Below, piece by piece: positions 26,299 through 36,040 of a DNA stretch of 64,000 nt. A program made the position numbers and the translations under genes. Position 1 is the stretch's first letter; each line of letters opens with the position of its first letter. The DNA comes from Novosphingobium sp. CECT 9465 (GTDB taxonomy: Bacteria > Pseudomonadota > Alphaproteobacteria > Sphingomonadales > Sphingomonadaceae), in assembly GCF_920987055.1 (NCBI RefSeq), contig NZ_CAKLBX010000001.1, positions 1,722,501-1,786,500 on the forward strand, given 5' to 3'. The notes under the pieces were generated by a model. The model was given only the letters and a program-made list of their open reading frames with translations. It ran no database searches and was not told the DNA's origin.

Positions 26299-27621
26299 AT
26301 GCGCTCCCTGATCCTTCTCGTCTCGCTGGCCATATCGCCATCGGCCTTTGCCGCCCCGCCCGAACAGGCAATCTCGGAAAGCAGGATGCGGGCCGACGTT
26401 GAACGCCTGATCGGTTTCGGCACCCGTCACACGCTGTCGAGCCAGACCGATCCTGCGCGCGGCATCGGCGCAGCGCGGGCGTGGGCGGAGGCGGAATTCC
26501 GCAAGACATCGGCAGCTTGCGGCGGCTGCCTTGAAATCGCGCTCCCCGAACGAATGGTGACGGGCGACCGTGTGCCGGTGCCGACCCGGCTCGTCAATGT
26601 GGTGGCGATCCAGCGCGGGGTCGAGCGGCCGGGCGAAGTCGTGATCGTGCAGGCGCATATCGACAGCCGGGTCAGCGCCATTCTTGATGCAACCAGCGAT
26701 GCGCCGGGCGCGAATGATGACGGCTCAGGCACTGCGCTGGTGCTGGAAGCCGCACGGATTTTGTCAAAACAGAAATTTGCAGGCACCATCGTCTATGCCG
26801 CGCTTTCCGGCGAGGAGCAGGGTCTGCTTGGCGGGAAATTGCTGGCCGATTACGCGGCGCAGCAAGGCTGGACGATCAAGGCCGTGCTCAACAACGATAT
26901 CGTCGGCGGGTCGCGCGGGTCGGACGGTTACCGCGATGATGCCCACGTCCGCGTCCTGTCCGAAGGGCCACGCGCCGATGCAACAGACGCCTTGCGGGCG
27001 CAGATGCGGCGCTATGGTGGCGAGAATGACAGCCCTTCACGCAATATCGCGCGCTGGATCGGTGGCCTTGCCACGCAAGATGCAAACGGTCTGGCAGTGC
27101 GGCAGATCTGGCGGGCGGACCGGATGGGGCGCGGCGGAGATCAATTGCCGTTTTCCGACAAGGGCTACCCCGCGATTCGTCTGACCGTGGCGGTGGAGGA
27201 CTACGAACATCAGCATCAGGACGTGCGGGTGGAGAAGGGCATAAAGTTCGGCGACACCATCGATGAGATGGATTTTGCATACCTCGCCAAGGTCACGCAG
27301 CTGAATGTCCGCGCGCTGGCAGCGCTGGCCGCTGCGCCGATGCCGCCCGGACCGACAATGAAAGGTGCAGTCCAGACCTCGACAGAGCTTGAATGGAAGG
27401 CAGTTCCCGGAGCGGTTCGCTATAGAGTATGGCAACGCCGCACCGATGCGGCAGCGTGGGAAGCAGTGGTTGCGGAGACTGCCATGCTTTCTGTCACCCT
27501 GCCTGGCGTACGGGCCGACGACTGGTTGTTCGGGGTGAGCGCGATCAGTGCCAGCGGCGCCGAAAGTCCGGTTGCTTCTGCGGTGCCAGGCGGACAATTC
27601 GCGCCGCTACCCAAGCCCTGA
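26299..27621 (+). CDS. Secreted M28 family zinc aminopeptidase
   Basis: 440 residues. A signal peptide (MRSLILLVSLAISPSAFA) precedes an M28 catalytic domain. Zinc ligands and catalytic residues are visible: His in VQAHIDSR, Asp in GANDDGSG, Glu-Glu in LSGEEQGLLG, Asp in NNDIVGG and a late His in YEHQHQD. A C-terminal fibronectin-III-like segment follows (about residues 350-435: YRVWQRRTDAAAWEA). AHIDSR replaces the more usual GHYDS. Extracellular or periplasmic peptide hydrolysis is inferred. It precedes rnr by 33 bp on the same strand. Confidence 0.9.
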   Translation: MRSLILLVSLAISPSAFAAPPEQAISESRMRADVERLIGFGTRHTLSSQTDPARGIGAARAWAEAEFRKTSAACGGCLEIALPERMVTGDRVPVPTRLVNVVAIQRGVERPGEVVIVQAHIDSRVSAILDATSDAPGANDDGSGTALVLEAARILSKQKFAGTIVYAALSGEEQGLLGGKLLADYAAQQGWTIKAVLNNDIVGGSRGSDGYRDDAHVRVLSEGPRADATDALRAQMRRYGGENDSPSRNIARWIGGLATQDANGLAVRQIWRADRMGRGGDQLPFSDKGYPAIRLTVAVEDYEHQHQDVRVEKGIKFGDTIDEMDFAYLAKVTQLNVRALAALAAAPMPPGPTMKGAVQTSTELEWKAVPGAVRYRVWQRRTDAAAWEAVVAETAMLSVTLPGVRADDWLFGVSAISASGAESPVASAVPGGQFAPLPKP

Positions 27622-27654
27622 TCACCGCTTGCCATAGCCGATGTGAGGGACCAC

Positions 27655-29997
27655 ATGCCGGAAATGGTAAATAGCAAATATCCGCCCAGGTCCGCAGCCA
27701 AGCCTGCGGTGAAGTTCGCGCAAGGTCTGCCATCGCGTGAACAGATCCTCGATTTCATTGCACAGTCGGATGAACCCGCAGGCAAGCGCGAGATATCCAA
27801 GGCATTCGGCCTTCGCGGGACGGAGAAGATTGCGCTCAAGGCCTTGCTCAAGGACATGGCCGAAGAGGGTCTGATCGACGGGAACCGCAGCGCGTTCCAC
27901 GCCATGGGCGGTGTTCCGCGGGTGACGGTGCTCCGCGTACTCGAAATCGAGGATGGCGAGGCTTATGCCATTCCTGAAACCTGGCAGCCCGATGACGCCA
28001 GCCCGCCGCCACGCCTGCGCATTGTGGAACCGCGCGGCAAAGTGCGTGACCGTCAGGCCGCGCTGAAGGTTGGCGACCGTGTGCTGGCGCGCACTGAGGA
28101 AGCAGGCAGGGGCTGGATTGCCCATCCGATGAAAAAGCTTGCTGTCGCCGATGAGCAGGTGCTGGGCGTGGTGGAGCTTGACGGTACGGGCAAGGGCTGG
28201 CTCGCTCCGGTAGACAAGCGTGTGCGCAATGCCGTGCAGATTTCCGATCTGGCCGGAGCGGAAGCCGGGCAACTGGTCCTTGCCGAACCTGCCGGTCGCT
28301 CACCGCGATCGGGCGTCCGGGTTACGGCTATTCTGGGCGATCCGCTGGCGCCGCGCGCGTTCAGCCTCATCGCCATCCACAAGCACGGCATCCCGTTCGT
28401 CTTTCCACAGGCGACGCTGGACGAGGGCAATATTGCCGCCAAGCTGCCACTCAGCGAAGAGCATCGGGAGGACTTGCGGCACCTGCCGATCGTCGCGATT
28501 GACCCCAGCGATGCCCGCGACCACGATGATGCCATCTGGGCAGAACCCGATGGCGAGGGTGGCTTCCGTGCGCTCGTCGCCATTGCCGATGTCAGCTTTT
28601 ATGTGCGCCCCGGCGGGCAGATCGACCGGGAAGCCCGCAAGCGCGGCAACTCGGTCTATTTCCCGGACCGAGTCGTTCCCATGCTGCCCGAAGTATTGAG
28701 CGCGGACGTCTGCTCGCTGAAAGCAGGCGCCGATCGTGCGGCCATGGCCTGCCATTTGTCCATCGATGCCCAAGGCCGGATCAAGGAATGGCGCTTCACG
28801 CGCGCGCTGGTGCGGATCGCTGAAGTCATCGCCTATGAAGAAGCACAGCGGCGAATCGATTCTGGCGAAGCTGCACCGCATCTGACGAATTTGTGGGACG
28901 CATGGCGTTTGCTGGAACAGGCGCGCAAGGATCGTGACCCGCTCGACCTTGACCTTCCTGAGCGCCGGGTCGTGCTCGATGCCAATGGCAAGATCGCCGA
29001 AATCGCGCTGCGCGAACGGCTCGACGCCCATCGCGTGGTCGAGGACTTTATGATCGCGGCGAACGTGGCGGCGGCCAAGGCGCTGGAGGCCAAGGTCGCG
29101 CCGGTGGTTTACCGCATCCACGAACCGCCGAGCCGCGAAAAGCTGATCGCGCTCAAGGAGTATCTCGCCACATTCGACCGCAAGCTGGCGCTGGGGCAGG
29201 TGATTACGCCGACCCTGTTCAACCGCATGCTGAAGGACGTTTCGGACGAAACCGAGAAGGCGCTGGTGATGGAGGCGGTCCTGCGCAGCCAGACCCAGGC
29301 CTATTACGGACCGCGCAACGCCGGGCACTTCGGGCTGGCGCTGGGCAGCTACGCGCATTTCACGTCACCCATTCGCCGCTATTCGGACCTGCTCGTCCAT
29401 CGTGCGCTGGTGGACGCCTACAAATTGGAGCAACCCCGTCCTCAGGCCGATGTGCCTGCGACATCGGGACTTTCCGATCGGGACAGGTCTGATCTCGGAC
29501 GGGTTTCGGATGCGCTCAGCGTGGCGGAACGTCGCGCGATGGAGGCAGAGCGCGATACGATCGACCGCTATGTGGCAGCATGGCTATCGGGCAAGGTCGG
29601 CGAGGTTTTCGACACCCGCATTACCGGCGTACAGAAGTTCGGTCTGTTCGCCACGATCATCGGCCTTGGCGGGGACGGGCTGGTGCCGGTTTCAACACTG
29701 GGTGCCGAACGGTTCGGTTATGACGAAAAGGCGCAGCGCCTGATCGGCGAATCGACCGGCGTACAGTTCAGCATGGGAATGATTCTCAAGCTGCGGCTTG
29801 CCGAAGCCAATCCATTGACAGGTGCGTTGAAGTTCGAGCCGGTCGACGCTGGCGAAGGCAGTCATCGGATCGAACGCCGCGGGACCCGCACCGAACACAA
29901 ACCGCGCGACAAGAGCGGCAAGTTCAAGGGTCCTCATGTCGCTGGAAAGCGCGGGCGGCCATCGAACATCCGGCATCAGGGAAAAGGCAAGCGCTAA
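27655..29997 (+). CDS. rnr: Ribonuclease R
   Basis: 780 residues. ATG 27655 was chosen because AGGGA lies 5 nt upstream; GTG 27643 is also in frame. Order of domains: N-terminal helix-turn-helix (EQILDFIAQSDEPAGKREISKAFGL), cold-shock domains, the RNB catalytic domain with IDPSDARDHDDAIWAE (metal-binding Asps) at about residues 280-300, S1 domain, and a basic C-terminal tail (HKPRDKSGKFKG...GKGKR). It degrades structured RNA 3' to 5'. It is convergent with the universal stress gene, with 8 bp between the stops. Confidence 0.95.
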   Translation: MPEMVNSKYPPRSAAKPAVKFAQGLPSREQILDFIAQSDEPAGKREISKAFGLRGTEKIALKALLKDMAEEGLIDGNRSAFHAMGGVPRVTVLRVLEIEDGEAYAIPETWQPDDASPPPRLRIVEPRGKVRDRQAALKVGDRVLARTEEAGRGWIAHPMKKLAVADEQVLGVVELDGTGKGWLAPVDKRVRNAVQISDLAGAEAGQLVLAEPAGRSPRSGVRVTAILGDPLAPRAFSLIAIHKHGIPFVFPQATLDEGNIAAKLPLSEEHREDLRHLPIVAIDPSDARDHDDAIWAEPDGEGGFRALVAIADVSFYVRPGGQIDREARKRGNSVYFPDRVVPMLPEVLSADVCSLKAGADRAAMACHLSIDAQGRIKEWRFTRALVRIAEVIAYEEAQRRIDSGEAAPHLTNLWDAWRLLEQARKDRDPLDLDLPERRVVLDANGKIAEIALRERLDAHRVVEDFMIAANVAAAKALEAKVAPVVYRIHEPPSREKLIALKEYLATFDRKLALGQVITPTLFNRMLKDVSDETEKALVMEAVLRSQTQAYYGPRNAGHFGLALGSYAHFTSPIRRYSDLLVHRALVDAYKLEQPRPQADVPATSGLSDRDRSDLGRVSDALSVAERRAMEAERDTIDRYVAAWLSGKVGEVFDTRITGVQKFGLFATIIGLGGDGLVPVSTLGAERFGYDEKAQRLIGESTGVQFSMGMILKLRLAEANPLTGALKFEPVDAGEGSHRIERRGTRTEHKPRDKSGKFKGPHVAGKRGRPSNIRHQGKGKR

Positions 29998-30005
29998 CCC
30001 GTGCG

Positions 30006-30464
30006 TCAGCTCACGCGGTCGATTGTCTCGTCATCTAGGCCGCCGGGCACGATCATCAGCGGGCAGGGGAGCTGCCCGGCGATTCCGGCAAAGTGCGTGA
30101 CCAGTGGACCCGGCCCACTATCGGTAGCCGCGCCAAGCACCAGTGCAGAAACTTCAGGATGTTCAGCCAGATAGGCGCGGACGACTTGCGGGCCATCGCC
30201 CTGCATGACCGAGATCACCGGGGTCAGACCCGATTCCGAGGCAAGGCTGCCTGCCGCGGTCATCGCCAGAACTTCGGCCCGATCGCGCGCCTCTTCCTCG
30301 ATTGTCGCCTGCACACCGCCAAAAGCGACGAATTCCTGACGTGGAACAAGCGCGAGGATGTGCACCGTGCCTGCGGTCCGCACGGCGCGGCGTGCGGCAA
30401 AACGCAATGCGGCGCGCGCTTCCTCGGTATCGTCCATGATCACGAGGTAGATGCGTTGTGGCAT
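30006..30464 (-). CDS. Universal stress protein (UspA family)
   Basis: 152 residues from ATG 30464 (MPQRIYLVIMDDTEEARAAL). A single Usp domain in the alpha/beta nucleotide-binding fold. The C-terminal part reads LVLGAATDSGPGPLVTHFAGIAGQLPCPLMIVP; the usual G-2X-G-9X-G-S/T ATP-loop is only partly recognisable (GAATDSGPGPL), so ATP binding is uncertain. It is divergent from the PDH E2 gene, with about 170 bp between them. Confidence 0.88.
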   Translation of the reverse strand: MPQRIYLVIMDDTEEARAALRFAARRAVRTAGTVHILALVPRQEFVAFGGVQATIEEEARDRAEVLAMTAAGSLASESGLTPVISVMQGDGPQVVRAYLAEHPEVSALVLGAATDSGPGPLVTHFAGIAGQLPCPLMIVPGGLDDETIDRVS

Positions 30465-30634
30465 GATCCTGATCCTTCCAGCGCACAGATATCGGCAAAT
30501 TCGTATGCGGCGCAAGCTGCAAGCCACTTGACCCGACGCGCCATGCTGGTGAAATGGGGGCGACAAAAGATGCAAGGGAGGTTTTCGTTCCGGCGGCCTT
30601 TCCCCTGCGCCATCAGGACACGGAAAAACAACCC

Positions 30635-31918
30635 ATGCCCATCGCAATCAAGATGCCCGCCCTTTCCCCCACGATGGAGGAAGGCACACTTGCAAAGTGG
30701 CTGGTGAAGGTGGGTGACAAGGTTGCCTCTGGCGACATCATGGCCGAGATCGAGACGGACAAGGTGACGATGGAATTCGAGGCGGTCGACGAAGGCACGA
30801 TCGTTTCGATAGACGTCGCCGAAGGCAGCGAAGGCGTCAAGGTCGGCACGGTGATCGCGATGATCGCTGGCGAGGACGAGGACGCCAGCGCGCCCGCCCC
30901 GGCAGCAAAGGCCGCTCCTGCCCCCACGCCCAAAGCAGAAGCCGCTCCCGCACCAGCCCCGGCACCCCCTGCGGCTCCCACAACGGCTGCTGCACCGAAG
31001 GGTGAACGCCTGATTGCCAGCCCGCTCGCCAAACGCATCGCGGCGGAAAAGGGCATCGATCTTTCGGGCGTGACCGGCTCCGGTCCCAACGGTCGGATTA
31101 TCCGTGCCGATGTGGAAGGCGCCAAGGCTGCGCCCGCACCAGCATCTGCACCTGCCGCTCCTGCCGTTGCACCGGCAGCGACACCTGCTCCTGCTCCTGC
31201 GGCTCCGGCAGCGGTTCCCGACTTCGGTATTCCCTACGAAGCGTCGAAGCTCAACAACGTGCGCAAGACCATCGCACGTCGCCTGACCGAGGCCAAGCAG
31301 ACGATCCCGCACATCTATCTTACCGTCGACATCCGGCTTGATGCCCTGCTCAAGCTGCGCGGACAGCTCAACACGGCGCTGGAAGCGCAGGGTGTGAAGC
31401 TTTCGGTCAACGACCTTCTCGTCAAGGCATTGGCCAAGGCGCTGATGCAGGTGCCCAAGTGCAACGTCAGCTTTGCGGGCGATGAACTGCGCAGCTTTAC
31501 CCGCGCCGATATCTCGGTTGCCGTGGCTGCGCCTTCGGGCCTGATTACGCCGATCATCGTGGATGCCGGGGCCAAGTCGGTCTCGGCCATCGCCACCGAG
31601 ATGAAGACGCTTGCGGGCAAGGCGCGCGAAGGCAAGCTGCAACCGCACGAATACCAGGGTGGCACCGCGTCGCTTTCCAACCTCGGCATGTTCGGCATCA
31701 AGAACTTCGATGCCGTCATCAACCCGCCGCAGGGCATGATCATGGCGGTCGGTGCGGGCGAACAGCGCCCCTATGTGATCGATGGCGCGCTTGGCATCGC
31801 CACGGTCATGTCGGCCACCGGCAGTTTCGATCACCGCGCCATCGACGGGGCAGACGGGGCCGAACTGATGCAGGCGTTCAAGGCGCTGATCGAGAACCCG
31901 CTTGGGCTGGTCGCCTGA
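30635..31918 (+). CDS. pdhC: Pyruvate dehydrogenase complex E2, dihydrolipoamide acetyltransferase
   Basis: 427 residues. One N-terminal lipoyl domain (residues 1-78; attachment Lys in ETDKVTMEF), an Ala/Pro-rich flexible linker, a peripheral-subunit-binding domain ([16 protein letters not shown]), a second Ala/Pro linker and the catalytic domain with [15 protein letters not shown]. It transfers acetyl groups to CoA. The first genes of the complex (E1 alpha and beta) are not adjacent. The ATG at 30635 has only a weak ribosome binding site (GGAAAAAC). lpd follows after 70 bp. Confidence 0.95.
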   Translation: MPIAIKMPALSPTMEEGTLAKWLVKVGDKVASGDIMAEIETDKVTMEFEAVDEGTIVSIDVAEGSEGVKVGTVIAMIAGEDEDASAPAPAAKAAPAPTPKAEAAPAPAPAPPAAPTTAAAPKGERLIASPLAKRIAAEKGIDLSGVTGSGPNGRIIRADVEGAKAAPAPASAPAAPAVAPAATPAPAPAAPAAVPDFGIPYEASKLNNVRKTIARRLTEAKQTIPHIYLTVDIRLDALLKLRGQLNTALEAQGVKLSVNDLLVKALAKALMQVPKCNVSFAGDELRSFTRADISVAVAAPSGLITPIIVDAGAKSVSAIATEMKTLAGKAREGKLQPHEYQGGTASLSNLGMFGIKNFDAVINPPQGMIMAVGAGEQRPYVIDGALGIATVMSATGSFDHRAIDGADGAELMQAFKALIENPLGLVA

Positions 31919-31988
31919 CATAACTGCGAGCGGCCTCGCGCCGCCCGCTTCGCTGGATCATGGGCCACTGGCCTGAAGGAGCATTTGC

Positions 31989-33401
<1,413 letters not shown>

Positions 33402-33429
33402 GGTTTGGCGAATAAAGCCCGCAAAACAA

Positions 33430-33467
33430 CTGGAGGACTGCGGAATTCTTTGTCCGCACTCCTCCAG
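33430..33467 (+). terminator. Hairpin downstream of lpdA
   Basis: Arms CTGGAGGA-C-TGCGGA (33430-33444) and TCCGCA-C-TCCTCCAG (33453-33467) form a 14-bp stem with one C-C mismatch and an 8-nt loop. It lies 28 bp after the lpdA stop. No T-tract follows on either strand, so it may end transcription from both sides inefficiently. Confidence 0.5.
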
Positions 33468-33487
33468 GGAAAACCTCCAGCAAACTG

Positions 33488-33577
33488 TCAGATTGCGAAC
33501 CGGACACCGACCAGCATCCCGTATTTCTGTCCGGTGCCACTGAGGGTGATAGCATTACATGGAAGCATGGTGCGCGT
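33488..33577 (-). pseudogene. Possible 3' remnant of an outer-membrane receptor gene
   Basis: A short minus-strand frame without a start ends with TGQKYGMLVGVRFAI. The alternating pattern and the late aromatic residue resemble the final beta strands of TonB-dependent receptors. It is closed upstream by a stop and lies about 45 bp from the IS5 element, as if the rest of the gene had been removed. This is a weak call resting on about 20 residues. Confidence 0.3.
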
Positions 33578-33621
33578 TCACTGGAAGCGAGGATCGCCAG
33601 TGTTTCGCTGGACGGGCTTCT

Positions 33622-34388
33622 CTAGGCCGTAGACTCATAAACGCGCAGCCACAGGCGCATTGAGGCGAGTTGGACCATGGCCAGAAAGTTTTCGGCCAAC
33701 TTGTCGTAGCGGGTAGCTACTCTGCGGAAGTGCTTCAATTTGGAGAAATAGCGTTCGATCAGGTTCCGCTCGCGGTACAGCCATGTGCTGAAGTACGGTT
33801 TCGACTTCCGGTTTGCCTTGGGCGGAATGTTGGCAAACGATCCCTTTTCGCGGAGAGACGCTCGGATACGATCGGCGTCATACGCCTTGTCTGCCAGCAC
33901 GATTGTTCCGGCGCCAACGTGATTGAGTAGATCGTCAGCCGCTTGCCCGTCGTGGCTTTGCCCGGCAGTCAGGCTGAGCCGGATCGGGAGGCCTTGCCCA
34001 TCGACGACCGCGTGGATTTTGGTGGTGAGCCCGCCTCGGGAGCGACCGAGACAATGATCTCGATCCCCCTTTTTGCCGTCGCAGCCTGTTGGTGCGCCCG
34101 GATGGAAGTGCTGTCGATCATCTGGATATCGCCATCATGGGCGGCGGTGATGGCGTCCATCATTCGATCCCACACACCGGCTTTTCGCCATCGCACGAAG
34201 CGATTGTAGCAGGTTGTGCGCGGGCCATAGCGTTCCGGCAAGTCTCGCCACGGCGCCCCTGACCGCAGCACCCAGAAGATGCCATTCAGCACACGCCGGT
34301 CATCGACACGTGGCACGCCTCTAGGCTTGTTGGGCAACATTGGTTCGATCACACGCCACTCGAAATCGGTCAGGTCATATCGGCTCAT
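33622..34388 (-). CDS. IS5-family transposase, two frames joined by -1 frameshift
   Basis: The first frame starts at ATG 34388 (MSRYDLTDFEWRVIEPMLP, then the first catalytic Asp in QMIDSTSIRAHQQ) and runs to 33969. The second frame supplies TTKIHAVVDGQG, the second Asp region VLADKAYDAD and the catalytic Glu in RERNLIERYFSKLKHF, ending at 33622. The frames join naturally by a -1 shift at A5G5 on the coding strand (34065-34074), where reading changes from K-R-G-I to K-K-G-D. This is the expression mode known for the IS427-type members of IS5. No inactivating stop is seen besides the shift. Confidence 0.88.
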
Positions 34389-34405
34389 CCAGTCCCTGAA
34401 TCAGC
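33622..34405 (-). mobile_element. IS5-family insertion sequence
   Basis: About 780 bp carrying a two-frame transposase. The ends are estimated from weakly related termini (GTAGACTCA at 33629-33637 and, reversed, GCTGATTCAG at 34396-34405) and from the end of the transposase. I could not find a matching target duplication; the left side has CTAG at 33622-33625 with no partner on the right. It lies between the lpdA downstream region and a foreign-looking toxin-antitoxin segment. Confidence 0.85.
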
Positions 34406-34434
34406 TTTCGCTCAACAAGGAAAGGCGTGTTACG

Positions 34435-34611
34435 ATGAACCCTATGAAGCCCTGGATGTCTTGGACGCTATTCTTCTTTGCCGCTGCCTTGATCGCATTC
34501 TTCAGCGGTGAGCAGTGGAACACCCGACTTATCGTGTTCCTGATTCTGACAATTCCGATTGTCATCTGGGCGGTGCGACAGATCAAGAAGGCTCAGACAC
34601 CGTCGCGTTAA
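34435..34611 (+). CDS. Small two-helix membrane protein
   Basis: 58 residues from ATG 34435, with AAGGAAAGG about 10 nt upstream. Two hydrophobic segments (about 10-24 and 32-47) and a basic C-terminus (RQIKKAQTPSR). No family recognised. It begins about 30 bp beyond the right end of the IS5 element, so the IS may supply or have displaced its promoter. Confidence 0.55.
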   Translation: MNPMKPWMSWTLFFFAAALIAFFSGEQWNTRLIVFLILTIPIVIWAVRQIKKAQTPSR

Positions 34612-34686
34612 TGGGTTCACGGCCTAGATGCAACCTGTCATCGGAAAGCTCTAGCGCCAAGTGCTCGGTCGGGGCATGGAGTGCAT

Positions 34687-35373
34687 ATGAGCGACGCGGC
34701 ATTCGGAGTTGGCATCTATACCGTCGGTGAGGCGGCGCGGATGATTGACATGCCCGCGCGCAATCTCAGGCGCTGGCTTTCCGGCTATGACCATGATGGC
34801 AAGCATGAAGCACCTCTTTGGCACCCTCAATATGACATTGAAGATGACGAATCGCTGATCATTGGTTTCCGCGATTTAGTCGAGGCTCGCATTGTAAATT
34901 CCTTGCGCGGGCTGCGAATTGGACTGCCCACGATCCGGCGCTGCATTGCTCGCGCGCGCGATCTCATTGGCGATGATCGTCCTTTCTCGACTAGGCAGTT
35001 CAAAACAGACGGAAAATCTCTGTTTCTGGAAATATGGCGCGACGTTGGCGAACCCGAATTGATAGATCTTCGGAGTCTCCAAGGTGTTTTCTCTCGCATT
35101 GTCGCCCCTAGTCTCACTGGACTAGAGTTTGACGATGAGGCTGCTCGCCGCTGGTGGCTTTTAGACGGAAAGCGAACAATTGTTGCCGACCCGGAGCGTT
35201 CGTTTGGCCAGCCGATTGTGGCCGAGTCTGGTATTCCAACAGAGCGGCTGGCGCAGGCTGTGAGAGCAGAAGGCTCTGTGGAGGCTGTGGCGAAGTTGTT
35301 TGAGTTGCGACCGAAATTGATCCGGGATGCACTTGAATACGAAATGACGCACGCTCCCCGTAAGGCCGCGTGA
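34687..35373 (+). CDS. VapB45-like antitoxin: MerR-type HTH plus DUF433
   Basis: 228 residues from ATG 34687. N-terminal MerR-like winged helix (YTVGEAARMIDMPARNLRRWL), then a long middle region (DLVEARIVNSLRGLRIGLPTIRRCI), and a C-terminal DUF433 helical domain (GIPTERLAQAVRAEGSVEAVAKLFEL, RDALEYE). This build matches the large antitoxins of VapBC45-type systems rather than the 70-residue DUF433 proteins. The stop overlaps the start of a PIN-like gene by 4 bp. The antitoxin would neutralise that protein and probably represses the operon through its HTH. The segment is visibly AT-richer than neighbouring genes, in keeping with lateral transfer. Confidence 0.82.
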   Translation: MSDAAFGVGIYTVGEAARMIDMPARNLRRWLSGYDHDGKHEAPLWHPQYDIEDDESLIIGFRDLVEARIVNSLRGLRIGLPTIRRCIARARDLIGDDRPFSTRQFKTDGKSLFLEIWRDVGEPELIDLRSLQGVFSRIVAPSLTGLEFDDEAARRWWLLDGKRTIVADPERSFGQPIVAESGIPTERLAQAVRAEGSVEAVAKLFELRPKLIRDALEYEMTHAPRKAA

Positions 35374-35762
35374 AACTGCTCGTTGATAACATGTTCCCGG
35401 CACGGCTGGGGCGCGGGCTAGGCCAGCTTTTTTCTGGCTATCACCACGTTGAGCACATCAAAGACAAATTCAACACTGGCTCTTTGACGGACGAAGAATG
35501 GATAGTCCGACTAGGCAAAGAAGGGGGCTGGGCGGTTCTGTCCGGTGATCGCCGGATTGTTTCTAAACGACCATCCCGCGATTTGTTTCTTAGGAACAAT
35601 CTTGTTGGATTTTTCCCGCTGCCAGCCGTCATAGACATGCCATTTACCAAGCAAACTGCCCGAATACTTACGGTATGGCCAGTAATGGAGGCGATCACGA
35701 CTTCAACCGATCGCGGATGCTTCACGATTGGTGCTTCCGGCTTGAAACTGCAAGGCCTCTAG
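35370..35762 (+). CDS. VapC45-like PIN-domain toxin (DUF5615-like)
   Basis: 130 residues from GTG 35370, overlapping the antitoxin stop (GTGA). The small PIN-like fold is suggested by an N-terminal Asp (KLLVDNMFP), an acidic turn TDEEWIVRLGKEGGWAVLSGDRRI with conserved Glu and Asp, and a hydrophobic core later. Such proteins cleave RNA. Residues 104-130 (VMEAITTSTDRGCFTIG) form the C-terminal strand region. With the upstream gene it forms a complete-looking toxin-antitoxin pair. Target RNA unknown. Confidence 0.8.
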   Translation: MKLLVDNMFPARLGRGLGQLFSGYHHVEHIKDKFNTGSLTDEEWIVRLGKEGGWAVLSGDRRIVSKRPSRDLFLRNNLVGFFPLPAVIDMPFTKQTARILTVWPVMEAITTSTDRGCFTIGASGLKLQGL

Positions 35763-35837
35763 CAACTGATCTATTGGGGAGCCTTTATGGGAACTGCACC
35801 CTCAAATTTGAAAAACTCTAATTAAATCAATAGGAAT

Positions 35838-35927
35838 TGGCGGACAGGGTGGGATTCGAACCCACGGTGAGCTTCCACCCACGACGGTTTTCAAGACCGT
35901 TGCCTTAAACCACTCGGCCACCTGTCC
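35838..35927 (-). tRNA. tRNA-Ser (TGA)
   Basis: 90 nt on the minus strand with encoded CCA at the 35838 end. Acceptor GGACAGG/CCTGTCC with G discriminator, anticodon stem ACGGT/ACCGT with loop CTTGAAA (anticodon TGA), long variable arm, and T-loop TTCGAAT. The 3' end faces the toxin-antitoxin segment, the usual orientation for integration at a tRNA. Confidence 0.97.
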
Positions 35928-36040
35928 GCACGATTTTGGCGCCCTGAATCAGCGACAGCCAGAATCGCTTTGCCGTTAGCGGCTTCGCGGTCGGTCGCAA
36001 AGGGGATTCCCATCGCAAACTATCCGTGCGACACCGAGGC

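Noticed and set aside
30900..31215. Repetitive GC-rich stretch that could be taken for a repeat array
   Set aside because: It encodes the two Ala/Pro-rich flexible linkers of the E2 protein and is not a CRISPR or intergenic repeat.
30440..31921. A 493-codon minus-strand frame opposite pdhC
   Set aside because: It reads through the Ala/Pro linker repeats of pdhC as Cys/Gly/Arg-rich low-complexity sequence; the E2 gene on the plus strand is unmistakable.
33402..35930. Integrative element with attL/attR at tRNA-Ser
   Set aside because: I looked for a second copy of the tRNA-Ser 3' end on the other side of the segment and for an integrase gene and found neither. Only the suggestive position remains.
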